A stretch of 61,916 nucleotides of DNA. Origin: CAIMUM01 sp034429715 (GTDB taxonomy: Bacteria; Chloroflexota; Dehalococcoidia; GIF9; UBA5629). The notes below the pieces were generated by a model. The model did no database searches. It had not been told where the DNA came from and saw only the letters and a program-made list of their open reading frames with translations. Position 1 is the first letter of the stretch; every line of letters begins with the position of its first letter. The stretch covers positions 1-61,916 of the forward strand of contig DAOUFR010000092.1 in NCBI GenBank assembly GCA_034429715.1, given 5' to 3'. This document shows, one piece after another, positions 8,162 to 16,059 of the stretch. The position numbers were made by a program, and so were the translations under genes.

Positions 8162-8203
8162 CCTCTCTCTCCTTTGACTCAAAATGTTATGAGATAATTT
8201 GAA

Positions 8204-9769
8204 TTAGTACATAGCAATGAATTGCGTAACAGTCATTATTTCTCCCGAGTTCCCCGGCTGTGGGAACGGTAAAAATCCATTAGGATTATCAACCGGGCTG
8301 AAGTCATCTATTATTTCTCTATATATGCTGAAACCGCTGCATCTGATGAATCTCTGATTGGAAGTCGTATTATCTCCCGCACTTGTGGCGATCTCGAAAC
8401 CGCCAGCCGGTCTGGATGCATTAAACGAGACCGGCTTCTGAGATATTGCAGCGAATGCAGGACAGGCTGATCGAATGGATGAAAGGCATATCTTACAGGC
8501 AAGCGGGTTAGCTCCCCTCGGAGTCCGTGTCGAACTGTATTTAGTGCACCACAATGCATCATCACATGCTGATGAGTGTACCTTCCGAGCCTGACCGGCT
8601 ATCCATAATAATCGCTCTACTTTACCCAAATTCTGTGAATTGTTGAATATACCTGATACCTTATCTCCGCGAATTGGATACACCGCAAGTGGCCATGCCA
8701 TGAATGTTTGTACCCATGTATCGATCGGCATAGCTGAAGTATTGCCGAAGCATTGTTGAGCATATATCTCTATCACCTTGGAAGATTGATAAAACCCCTT
8801 TAATTTATCATAGATCAATCCGCATTGAGATGAAGTGAAATTACGGGGTACTAACGCTCCGTGTCGGATATCATATAACATATTCAGGAAGATGATTGTC
8901 CTCAATGGCCCCTTATCAAAAGCATTAAAGCACTCAATCAATGAGTCATGAGACACTGGATGTACGCTGTTGATAAGATTATTGAACTGGGTTGTATCCA
9001 GAGAACCTTCAAATGGTTTACTAAATTTAGATAGATATAGAGCTGCTACTGCTTCTTGCGAACAATAAAGAGTATGAAACTGGTCGGTTGCATTGACGAG
9101 ACTTTGATAATTGGGGAAGAGATTCAGTGGGTTATTTGAGTCGGTAAGTTCCTCCCACGTCGGCATCAGATAGAAATCTACCTGGGGTATTCCACCAGCA
9201 GATTGTATACTTTCTCCAAATCTTGAAATAAAGTAGTGAGTCTGTATTAGCTCTCCTTTTCTGCCGCCTGGAGAGTAAAAGCTGGCAACCCAACGAGATA
9301 GACCATTAACGGAATCCCACAGTTCTCCAAAGGGTAATATGTTCCCATATGCATGCGTCACGACACGATGCCATATTTCACTCAGTACTGAATTAGCACT
9401 TGATAGTTTTCCTGAAAAAGCATTCGATACATCTGCCTGTGTGACCGGGTTTGCAAAGCCGAGTCTGTTCTTAAGAGCAGAGGTCACGCCAGAAATAAAC
9501 ACGGAATTTGCTGGCTGGCTCAAATCCTTATTGCAAACAGCGTGGACTTCAAGCTCTGTACCAATAAGATTGAGCCTCTCGATATACCCGAATGCTCGAT
9601 CAGAGGGACCAGGCCTGCTGGTCGATGAGAAATTATCTGGCAAAACATGAAAGTACATAATGGGGAATAGGGGTAAGTCCGCGTCATAAAGATGTATCAG
9701 TGGAAGCCATCGCTCGGGGAAGTTTTGTATTCTATATATATACCGATGGGATAAGCTTTCAAAAGACAT
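8204..9769 (-). CDS. 521-aa protein of unknown family, candidate effector of the methyltransferase locus
   Basis: Not recognised as a known nuclease. Two regions deserve attention. Around residues 330-365, LKGFYQSSKVIEIYAQQCFG followed by PIDTWVQTF resembles, with a 3-residue insertion, the HhH-GPD glycosylase pattern (hairpin, helix, then catalytic Asp). Residues near 405-440 hold five Cys as C-x5-C, then C-x2-C-x7-C, which may bind Zn or an Fe-S cluster, as at the end of such glycosylases. The gene is divergent from the HTH controller and followed by the ATPase gene, in the place where a restriction gene would be expected. AGGAG lies 8 bp before the ATG. The glycosylase idea is inference. 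Confidence 0.5.
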   Translation of the reverse strand: MSFESLSHRYIYRIQNFPERWLPLIHLYDADLPLFPIMYFHVLPDNFSSTSRPGPSDRAFGYIERLNLIGTELEVHAVCNKDLSQPANSVFISGVTSALKNRLGFANPVTQADVSNAFSGKLSSANSVLSEIWHRVVTHAYGNILPFGELWDSVNGLSRWVASFYSPGGRKGELIQTHYFISRFGESIQSAGGIPQVDFYLMPTWEELTDSNNPLNLFPNYQSLVNATDQFHTLYCSQEAVAALYLSKFSKPFEGSLDTTQFNNLINSVHPVSHDSLIECFNAFDKGPLRTIIFLNMLYDIRHGALVPRNFTSSQCGLIYDKLKGFYQSSKVIEIYAQQCFGNTSAMPIDTWVQTFMAWPLAVYPIRGDKVSGIFNNSQNLGKVERLLWIAGQARKVHSSACDDALWCTKYSSTRTPRGANPLACKICLSSIRSACPAFAAISQKPVSFNASRPAGGFEIATSAGDNTTSNQRFIRCSGFSIYREIIDDFSPVDNPNGFLPFPQPGNSGEIMTVTQFIAMY

Positions 9770-9783
9770 GTCATCATCTCCTG

Positions 9784-9834
9784 TTTACAAAAACTTATCA
9801 TCCTGCTATCATTTAGTTATCATCAGCTCATCAT
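9784..9834 (+). promoter_or_regulatory. Promoter with four phased operator repeats upstream of the controller gene
   Basis: TTTACA at 9784-9789 and TATCAT at 9807-9812 are spaced 17 bp and could form the promoter of the HTH gene at 9836. Overlapping it, related heptamers TTATCAT (9795), CTATCAT (9806), TTATCAT (9817) and CTCATCA (9828) recur every 11 bp, that is one helical turn. No Shine-Dalgarno sequence precedes the ATG at 9836. This looks like an autoregulatory operator, as in restriction controller systems, and also abuts the start of the divergent gene at 9769. Confidence 0.6.
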
Positions 9835-9835
9835 C

Positions 9836-10048
9836 ATGAACGGATTAAAAGCTCTTCGCGACAAGAAGTTATTGACACAGAAGGAATTGGCTGGGATTTC
9901 CGGCGTTGGTATAGCTACCATTTCGAGGCTGGAGGGTTCACGAGTAAGGCCATCTATTAAATCCATTCGTGCTCTGGCAAAGGCGCTGAATATACAGCCA
10001 CAGAGATTAAGGAATATACTGATAAACGGGCGAAGGCGCGTACTTTGA
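9836..10048 (+). CDS. XRE-family helix-turn-helix regulator, controller (C) protein-like
   Basis: The 70-residue protein is a single Cro/C1-type HTH: KKLLTQKELAGISGVGIATI then SRLEGSRVRPSIKSIRALAKAL. Size and form fit controller proteins of type II restriction-modification systems, which time expression of methyltransferase and endonuclease. It lies between a divergent 521-aa gene and a downstream methyltransferase gene and has phased 11-bp repeats upstream. The message appears leaderless or nearly so, which is common for C genes. Confidence 0.75.
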   Translation: MNGLKALRDKKLLTQKELAGISGVGIATISRLEGSRVRPSIKSIRALAKALNIQPQRLRNILINGRRRVL

Positions 10049-10118
10049 TATAAACACATATGTATGTCGGCATTATATGATTAACGAAAGTATAAAACAA
10101 CTTTGATTGCAGCTATTG

Positions 10119-11102
10119 ATGATGCGAAAGCGGACATATAGATTCATTGATTTATTTGCCGGGATCGGTGGTACAAGACTTGGATTTGAAAAAGCAGGCT
10201 GCGACTGCGTTTTTTCATCTGAATGGAACAAATTTGCACAGATGACATACTTCGGAAACTTCCATGAGCTGCCAGAGGGGGATATCATACCGATAAAATC
10301 AGAAAATATCCCTGATCATGATATTCTTGTCGCTGGTTTCCCCTGTCAGCCATTTTCTATTTCGGGTGTATCAAAGAAAAACAGCCTCAATAAACCTCAC
10401 GGATTCGATGATCCGACGCAGGGCACACTTTTTTACGAAATAAAAAGGATTATCAATGACAAAAAGCCCGCCGCATTCTTGCTTGAGAACGTAAAGAATC
10501 TCCAATACCATGATCATCATCGTACCTTTGAAATAATAAAGCATGCACTTGGTGATCCTGAAGAGCTTAACTACAAAATCTTCTATAAGGTCATCGATGG
10601 TAGTGTTTTAGTACCGCAGCATCGGGAGAGATTATACATTGTGGGTTTTAGAGAACCTGTTACCTTCTCGTTTCCAAATATCCCAGATAGAAAACCCAAA
10701 CTTCGTGACATACTGCAGACAGCGGTTGAAGATAAGTACACTCTTACCGATCATCTCTGGGGCTATCTACAGGATTATGCGGCAAAGCATAAAGCATCCG
10801 GTAATGGATTTGGATACGGTTTAGCTGATCTAAATGGGATAACACGAACTTTAAGTGCACGATATCACAAAGATGGCTCAGAAATTCTTATCCCACAGAA
10901 TGGTAGAAACCCTCGCAGGCTAACTCCAAGGGAGTGTGCTCGGTTGATGGGATTTGATGACACTTTTCTGATTCCAGTTTCAGATACTCAGGCTTACAGG
11001 CAATTTGGTAATTCTGTTGTGGTGCCCGTGATTTATAGGATTGCAAAAGCGATCGTTAAAACGTTACGGCAGGTAAATGCTGATAATGCAGATCGTCCTT
11101 GA
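10119..11102 (+). CDS. DNA (cytosine-5-)-methyltransferase
   Basis: A complete C5-methyltransferase of 327 residues. Visible motifs: I (FIDLFAGIGGTRLGFEKAGC), IV with the catalytic Cys (GFPCQPFSISG), VI (LLENVKNL), VIII (VPQHRERLYIVGFR), IX (ITRTLSARYHKDG) and X (AYRQFGNSVVVPVIYRIA). It transfers a methyl group from SAM to C5 of cytosine within a recognition sequence set by the variable region between VIII and IX, which here is short, suggesting a simple 4-6 bp target. The start is uncertain among TTG 10107, ATG 10119 and ATG 10122. Its 3' end overlaps the glycosylase gene by 26 bp. Confidence 0.95.
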   Translation: MMRKRTYRFIDLFAGIGGTRLGFEKAGCDCVFSSEWNKFAQMTYFGNFHELPEGDIIPIKSENIPDHDILVAGFPCQPFSISGVSKKNSLNKPHGFDDPTQGTLFYEIKRIINDKKPAAFLLENVKNLQYHDHHRTFEIIKHALGDPEELNYKIFYKVIDGSVLVPQHRERLYIVGFREPVTFSFPNIPDRKPKLRDILQTAVEDKYTLTDHLWGYLQDYAAKHKASGNGFGYGLADLNGITRTLSARYHKDGSEILIPQNGRNPRRLTPRECARLMGFDDTFLIPVSDTQAYRQFGNSVVVPVIYRIAKAIVKTLRQVNADNADRP

Positions 11103-11748
11103 TCGTGTGCAGGATGAACTGATTTATTACCTGAGAAAGAAATTGCTCATTTGGGGGAGGGACAACTATTACGACTTCCCTTGGCGGCATGAAAACAACG
11201 CTTTCCATTCATTAATCTCAGAGATATTACTACAGAGGACACGTGCGGAGCAGGTTGTTAGAGTATATTTGAATTTTAAAAAACAGTTTCCTGATCCGGC
11301 CAGCCTTGCCAAAGCGGATATAAAAAAGATAGAGGATGTCATAGCACCTCTTGGCTTAAAATGGAGGGCGACATATCTCTCTGAACTCGGAACAAGAATT
11401 ATGGCTGCTGGCAATATACCCTTGGATATTGAGGCATTGCAGGAGTTACCTGGTGTGGGACGATATTCAGCTTCCGCTTATCTCTCACTACATGCTGGAA
11501 AGCGAGCAGCAGTAGTGGATTCGAATATTGTCCGATTTTATGGAAGATTCTTTGGGTTCAAAACTGAAACTGAAACAAGACGTGATAAATCAATTCTGCA
11601 TTTGGCCGATCATATTACACCAAAAAGGGTATATAGAGATTTTAATTACGGGCTTATTGATTTTACAAGAACGATATGTAAGCCAAAAGTAAATCATATG
11701 ATGTGTCCAATAAGGCGACGCTGTTTAGCTGCTCTTGAAAGTATGTAA
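11077..11748 (+). CDS. HhH-GPD DNA glycosylase, MIG-like T:G mismatch glycosylase
   Basis: A 223-residue EndoIII/MutY-family enzyme. It has FPWR near residue 32, ISEILLQRTRAEQVVRVY, the helix-hairpin-helix ELPGVGRYSASAYL with Tyr in place of the EndoIII Lys (as in MIG, the thymine glycosylase partnered with a plasmid C5-methyltransferase in Methanothermobacter), and the catalytic Asp in AAVVDSNIVRFYGRFFG. The C-terminal cluster is degenerate: C-x8-C-x5-C, three Cys rather than the usual four, so the Fe-S cluster may be lost. It overlaps the methyltransferase gene by 26 bp, implying repair of T:G mismatches made by deamination of 5-methylcytosine. Confidence 0.85.
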   Translation: MLIMQIVLDRVQDELIYYLRKKLLIWGRDNYYDFPWRHENNAFHSLISEILLQRTRAEQVVRVYLNFKKQFPDPASLAKADIKKIEDVIAPLGLKWRATYLSELGTRIMAAGNIPLDIEALQELPGVGRYSASAYLSLHAGKRAAVVDSNIVRFYGRFFGFKTETETRRDKSILHLADHITPKRVYRDFNYGLIDFTRTICKPKVNHMMCPIRRRCLAALESM

Positions 11749-11773
11749 TCGCGAGGAAGATTAATTATTGCCC

Positions 11774-11790
11774 GCGGTCTCTTAGACCGC
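11774..11790. terminator. Hairpin after the methyltransferase-glycosylase operon
   Basis: GCGGTCT and AGACCGC form a perfect 7-bp stem around a 3-base loop, 26 bp after the glycosylase stop. The following sequence TGCTAATATAATT lacks a strong T run, so termination is plausible but not certain. The spacer 11749-11970 shows no gene. Confidence 0.4.
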
Positions 11791-11970
11791 TGCTAATATA
11801 ATTAACCAAGTTTGTGCCGCTGGAACTGCCGCTGAGGAAAAGTGGGACTTCCTGGCAAAAAACTGTCAGTATCAGTAATGGACGGGTGGTAAGGGGGCTG
11901 AGGCGTGGTGGTATTACCTTAGAGCGGGACTTAACTATCCGGGATCAAACGCCAATGATACAATTAGCGC

Positions 11971-12849
11971 ATGGGTCTCTGGATGTACCTGCCTGTCTTC
12001 CTACTGATTGCGGCGCAGATCGCTTTCAGCATCTGGTACCCGGCAGATAGTGCCCTATGGCAGAGTTTTGGGATGGTGGCAAACAGCGCCATCACTCTTT
12101 CTGCCGTTATTGTGGCCTTGTCCGGTGCCGCGCTTGGCCTGATTTTTGCAATGGTATCGATTGTGGCCCAATATCGGACAATGAACTACTATGGCAGTAA
12201 AGAAAGTCTAACGAGGGAAACGCGCAACTTGGAAGCTTGGCTGAATTCAAACGAATTTAAGAAGAGCCAAGGCTACATAGAACTGGAAAGGGCATTTGAC
12301 ACGTACAATTACGAATGCAAAATGGCCATAATACGCGGCCACACGGAAGCCGAATTCACCGAATGGTTTGAGGCTAATAAGGCCGTATGGAAGGCTATCG
12401 ATGATTTCCGAGAGGCTGAGAAAGCGAAGGCCGAGTTGACGCACGAAAAAAGCGCGCCCCCTGGTGGGGAGAGCGGGAACAGCCCGAATGCAGATATCTC
12501 CGCAGGCAAGTATACTGGGTCTCTTATGGCACAAGTTGACAGTACAATGGCGGCCATTTTCGAGAGCGTGGCGCGATTAAAACTGGCGAATGCGGTAACT
12601 TTTATATCCAAAGGTCTTCTTGTGGCAGCCTACTGTTTCACTGCAGTTATGGCGGGAGGGCTTGTACTCATAATTACATACGGGATACAAAGCGCCGGGA
12701 ATGACTTAATATCGAAAAGTGGCAATATATTTTGGTCGATAAACCTAACTCTCAGTTTTGTATCCCAATTGGTTGGACTACTTGCTCTTGTAGGTATGTA
12801 TCTTGAGATGATAGCCTTGCCGCGAAGAAAGATGCAAGCACATAAATAG
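11971..12849 (+). CDS. Membrane protein with paired N- and C-terminal helices
   Basis: An unrecognised 292-residue protein. Two hydrophobic segments lie near the N-terminus (LPVFLLIAAQIAFSIWY and ITLSAVIVALSGAALGLIFA) and two near the C-terminus (VAAYCFTAVMAGGLVLIIT and LTLSFVSQLVGLLALVGMYL). Between them is a charged cytoplasmic region of about 150 residues rich in Glu, Lys and Ala, probably helical. This architecture (helices around a coiled cytosolic domain) is seen in some phage-exclusion membrane effectors, but no family is recognised. It is a single gene, followed by the diverged cargo repeat copy D. Confidence 0.6.
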   Translation: MGLWMYLPVFLLIAAQIAFSIWYPADSALWQSFGMVANSAITLSAVIVALSGAALGLIFAMVSIVAQYRTMNYYGSKESLTRETRNLEAWLNSNEFKKSQGYIELERAFDTYNYECKMAIIRGHTEAEFTEWFEANKAVWKAIDDFREAEKAKAELTHEKSAPPGGESGNSPNADISAGKYTGSLMAQVDSTMAAIFESVARLKLANAVTFISKGLLVAAYCFTAVMAGGLVLIITYGIQSAGNDLISKSGNIFWSINLTLSFVSQLVGLLALVGMYLEMIALPRRKMQAHK

Positions 12850-13218
12850 CAGGTTCACTCATAGCAGTCAGTTGGTTAGAACAATAGCAAGATTTAGTAG
12901 GAGATCAGGAAGCTGCTGTACTTCCTGAAAACCAAACTACTCGTAATTAAATCGGGCGGTTGCTGGTCAGGCATCCTTCCTACTTGGGGGTGGCCTCGAT
13001 CATCGGAGGGTAGCATATATCGCAAACATAGGCCAACCACACACACGGATGCTTTCGCGGAAAAAAAGCGACATAAACCGATAGCCCCACCAGATATGCC
13101 GGGATTAATATAGTCGATGCAGCATTGACAGCCTAAGAAATAACATCTAACCTTGTAGCTGTAGACGATATAAACGATAGTCGTTAATAATAGCAGCGAG
13201 GGTTAGCGGAGGTTGATT
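12850..13218. other. Gene-free spacer with diverged cargo repeat copy D
   Basis: This 369-bp spacer has no convincing gene. A hairpin AGGAAG...CTTCCT lies near 12906-12926. At about 12980-13050 the segment beginning TTGGGGGTGGCCTCGATCAT and ending in CACACACGGATG aligns loosely to cargo repeats A and B. Directly upstream of the MarR start is GGAGG at 13208-13212. Confidence 0.5.
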
Positions 13219-13692
13219 ATGGTTCAGAAGATTAAAGCGGACAAGGATTACACCCTTGTTGCACAGATCATGCAGGTTGCAGATATATTGGTGAAGGTGC
13301 GGGAGCGAGAACTTCTGCCTCAGAACCTATCGGCCACAGCCGCCTCCATCCTCTTCCTGGTGGATGCAATGGGCGAGGGCGTGACCCCAGCCAGGATAAC
13401 CCGGATGCTTCTTCGTGAACCGCATTCCGTGTCCGGCATCCTCATGCGCATGGAAGCGCAGGGCCTGGTCAAGCGCACAAAGGACATGGATCGCAAGAAC
13501 TACATACGAATAACCCTGACCGCCAAGGGCGAAAAAGCCCTCAAGCAAGCCATGAAACTGGAAGGCACGACGCACGTCCTTTCCAAGCTGAACGCAGCGC
13601 AGCAGAGAGAACTCAAGGCAACGCTGACGGCACTCAAGGAAGCGGGCATGAAAGAACTACGCCTAAGCCCTAAAGCACTGTCATGGCCTTAA
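13219..13692 (+). CDS. MarR-family transcriptional regulator (element A copy)
   Basis: A 157-residue winged-helix MarR protein: dimer helices at both ends, ATAASILFLVDAMGEGVTPA then an HTH around HSVSGILMRMEAQGLVKRT and a wing at DMDRKNYIRITLTAKGEKAL. Such repressors answer to small ligands or stress. GGAGG lies 6 bp before the ATG at 13219. A very similar paralogue (41050-41523) lies in element B. In both, the next gene downstream is the 256-residue HEPN-like protein, so the two form a conserved pair. Repression of the partner gene is likely but not shown. Confidence 0.85.
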   Translation: MVQKIKADKDYTLVAQIMQVADILVKVRERELLPQNLSATAASILFLVDAMGEGVTPARITRMLLREPHSVSGILMRMEAQGLVKRTKDMDRKNYIRITLTAKGEKALKQAMKLEGTTHVLSKLNAAQQRELKATLTALKEAGMKELRLSPKALSWP

Positions 13693-13812
13693 GATAAATG
13701 AGATGCGGTGTTTAGGGTATTACAACTTGCGTGCGACGAACGGTAGATAATCGCATAGTGGCAAATTGAAATGGACAGACCCAGATTTAAATATCAGATA
13801 TAGCGGGGGCAT

Positions 13813-14583
13813 ATGTGTTTAAAGAAGTGTCTGAATAAACAACCAAAAATTATTGATAAGCAGGCTGGTTGGGCAGTACTACCCTCTGTAGGTTTCAAAA
13901 TGCCACCTGATTTCCCATCGGATTTATATGCTAACGTAAGCTCTGCCCTTTTGAAATACAAAGATACACATCGTTCACAGTGGATATCATTTGGTTTAGG
14001 GTGGAAAGGTATAGCATATCACTATAGAGCATCATTTGAATATGATGATCAATTTACAACCTCTGTTATTCAATATTCAAATTCACCAATTCCCGAAGAA
14101 CGATACAACCAAGGTAAAGCACTATTTGGTTTCTTTGCAAATGCGACTTCGGACATCGAATGCTTTTTTTATTCATGCTATTGTATAGCTTCAATACTAA
14201 AACCGGTTGATTTTTCTATAGTGGACGCTGATAAACTAAGATCCATATATCCATCAAGTGTAAAAGCGAAATTTCAAACATTCTTCCCCACAGATTTTAT
14301 TGCAGTAATGATGGATGAATGTATTAAAGACGCTTCATATATAAAAATGGGCGAGGTACGCGATGTGCTTACACATCGTGGAATGCCACCACGGTCTTTC
14401 TATAGAGGTGGAGACCGGGATGGGATGGCAACAATACCAGATAATATTAAAGCTCCTGTTGACCAATGGCTACGCGATTTACCAATTGACGAAAAAACGA
14501 CAGCATCACGACGCATTTGGTTAACTGATGCGCTTTGGGTATTAATCGCTGCAACAGATCATTTCTGTAGCCAAAGACTGTAA
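13813..14583 (+). CDS. 256-aa HEPN-like protein of the MarR module (element A copy)
   Basis: A soluble 256-residue protein. The motif GEVRDVLTHRGMPPRSFYRG near residue 190 contains R-x4-H inside what looks like a helix, the signature of HEPN RNase-type proteins; the surrounding long helices and SDIECFFYSCYCIASIL earlier fit a Cthe_2314-like HEPN fold. HEPN proteins often act as toxins or abortive-infection effectors that cleave RNA. The gene follows the MarR gene by about 120 bp. The element-B paralogue at 40160-40930 is near-identical in length and shares long runs such as DNIKAPVDQWL and DLPIDEKTTASRRIW. The family call is tentative. Confidence 0.6.
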   Translation: MCLKKCLNKQPKIIDKQAGWAVLPSVGFKMPPDFPSDLYANVSSALLKYKDTHRSQWISFGLGWKGIAYHYRASFEYDDQFTTSVIQYSNSPIPEERYNQGKALFGFFANATSDIECFFYSCYCIASILKPVDFSIVDADKLRSIYPSSVKAKFQTFFPTDFIAVMMDECIKDASYIKMGEVRDVLTHRGMPPRSFYRGGDRDGMATIPDNIKAPVDQWLRDLPIDEKTTASRRIWLTDALWVLIAATDHFCSQRL

Positions 14584-14831
14584 TCTAATCAAGATCACAG
14601 AGGGAAATGAAAAATTAAGCTCGCTCATCAGGTAGTTGGTAATCTTATCGATGACGATCTTGAAGTAGCTAAAGGCGAGCTGGCGGTTCTTACTGGCGCG
14701 ATTCTACTTAGTGGTAATGCCTGCCGCTGTTCAAGGCGGGTAAGGGCGAGTCGCAACCTGTGGCAGTGTATCAATCTGGGATTCGGCCCGGAGGCTATCC
14801 GAATGAGTAGCCCAAATGTTAGAATAGGTGC

Positions 14832-15287
14832 GTGTTCAAGAAGGCAATCCCAGGGATAGCCTCCTCCCTTTTTGCGTTGGCCTTGTTTTTCTTTCAATGG
14901 TGGGCACAAGCGGCTCATATAATAGTCCCTGATAAAATTCTATTGTATGCCTTTCTACTCTTTAGTGTCGTTAGTGTGGTGCTGTGGTTATATTTTTTAT
15001 ATGATTTAACCTTTAATCGTGATAAGTTTGGTCTTAAACCAAAGATAGAAGATTTTATGATACCGATAATAGTGAATCACACCCCTGGGATGAAAGCATC
15101 AAAAGATATTCAATTGAGGATACCGAGTGCCCAATATTGGTATCAACGGCTCAGTCCCAGTCAAAGAGATAAAATACTCAGCCTTATTAAATGGCTGGGC
15201 CAAGATCCGCGAGATTATGAAGATACTATAAGAAAATTATCTCCTCCCTCCAGTAGTCCTGATATTAGTTTTAAGTGGAGGCGATGA
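14832..15287 (+). CDS. Small membrane protein with cytosolic C-terminal domain
   Basis: The 151-residue product starts at GTG. Two hydrophobic segments, GIASSLFALALFFFQWWA and LLYAFLLFSVVSVVLWLYF, are followed by a soluble part of about 90 residues (PKIEDFMIPIIVNHTPGMKA ...) ending in a Ser/Pro-rich tail. I do not recognise it. The 248-bp spacer upstream has an open frame with no proper start codon, perhaps a decayed gene. It could be an effector or a superinfection-exclusion type protein, but nothing in the sequence proves this. Confidence 0.5.
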   Translation: MFKKAIPGIASSLFALALFFFQWWAQAAHIIVPDKILLYAFLLFSVVSVVLWLYFLYDLTFNRDKFGLKPKIEDFMIPIIVNHTPGMKASKDIQLRIPSAQYWYQRLSPSQRDKILSLIKWLGQDPRDYEDTIRKLSPPSSSPDISFKWRR

Positions 15288-15391
15288 ACGGCTCAACTTT
15301 TGGAGCCGGATGGCACCGGGCGTGCCCAAGGCGTGGCCGGGGGCAGGGTCACGGATGTGGTCGGTAGGGGGAGGGGTGGGACGGTTAAAGT

Positions 15392-15739
15392 CTAATTCGT
15401 TGCCCAGTACTCGTATACTTTTTCCAATTCTTGCCCGTGGAAATATTTTTGGTCTTTGGCATTGTCGGGATCGCCCGAAAACAATTGCAAGTCCTTGGCG
15501 CATCTGTAAAAACCTGTACCAGAACGATTGAACCTGATTTTAATCAGTACAGCGGAAATCATAGGTCGTTTATGTTGAACTTCTTGTGTATCGATCTCAT
15601 TATAAGCATCTTTCAGATATTTCCAGTGAGCCCGATAGTTAAGACCAAATAACTCAGCAAACTCTTTGTAGGTGATAGTCTTCTGATCGCGAGCTATAGC
15701 TTTAAGCTTGTCATACATTCGATCTCGTATGTCAGCCAT
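15392..15739 (-). CDS. Small hypothetical protein of element A, possible DNA-binding
   Basis: The 115-residue protein starts MADIRDRMYDKLKAIARDQK and continues ITYKEFAELFGLNYRAHWKY, which looks like an HTH (helix EFAELFGL, turn N, helix AHWKYLKDAY). The rest, including FNRSGTGFYRCAKDLQLF, is not recognised. It resembles small proteins that accompany restriction or anti-restriction genes on mobile DNA, but I cannot assign it. The ATG at 15739 is preferred over 15748. Confidence 0.45.
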   Translation of the reverse strand: MADIRDRMYDKLKAIARDQKTITYKEFAELFGLNYRAHWKYLKDAYNEIDTQEVQHKRPMISAVLIKIRFNRSGTGFYRCAKDLQLFSGDPDNAKDQKYFHGQELEKVYEYWATN

Positions 15740-16059
15740 CGTCATCACTCCTACTCAACCTATACTGCCCATAGAGTAGAATATGCACGTCTGTGATGTC
15801 AAACCTGATTTGAGGATATACACACCCCCGCAGGCTTTGCTCTCGCGATGCATCTGACTACAAAAAGGAGAAGATTATTCAAAATAATTTAAGGCTATCT
15901 ATTTTATATTCCTTATTACCCGGCCATATTTCTCATATTAATTATAATACTTCTGCCATATACTAACTGTAATAAAATGACATCAGTATCAATTGATACT
16001 GATGTCAAAATGTTTTGAAAACATTTCTCCTTTATATCGTCAGATCAAGATCGTGAGCC
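15740..16059. other. AT-rich spacer holding paired palindromes
   Basis: About 320 bp with no gene, very AT-rich (for example TATTAATTATAATACTTCTG near 15935). It lies between the start of the 115-aa gene and the 3' end of the PrimPol operon, and contains the two palindromes listed at 15978-16026. Confidence 0.5.
15978..16026. terminator. Perfect 30-bp palindrome plus adjacent 19-bp palindrome
   Basis: TGACATCAGTATCAA and TTGATACTGATGTCA form a perfect 30-bp palindrome at 15978-16007. Directly next to it, AAATGTTTT-G-AAAACATTT forms a 19-bp palindrome at 16008-16026. Read on the minus strand the larger one follows the PrimPol operon and is followed by TTTTATT, so it may be a terminator. A perfect, loopless palindrome beside a replication gene could equally be an origin or resolution site. 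Confidence 0.5.

Noticed and set aside
14590..14831. Open frame before the membrane gene at 14832
   Set aside because: No start codon in frame after the preceding stop; at best a decayed gene.
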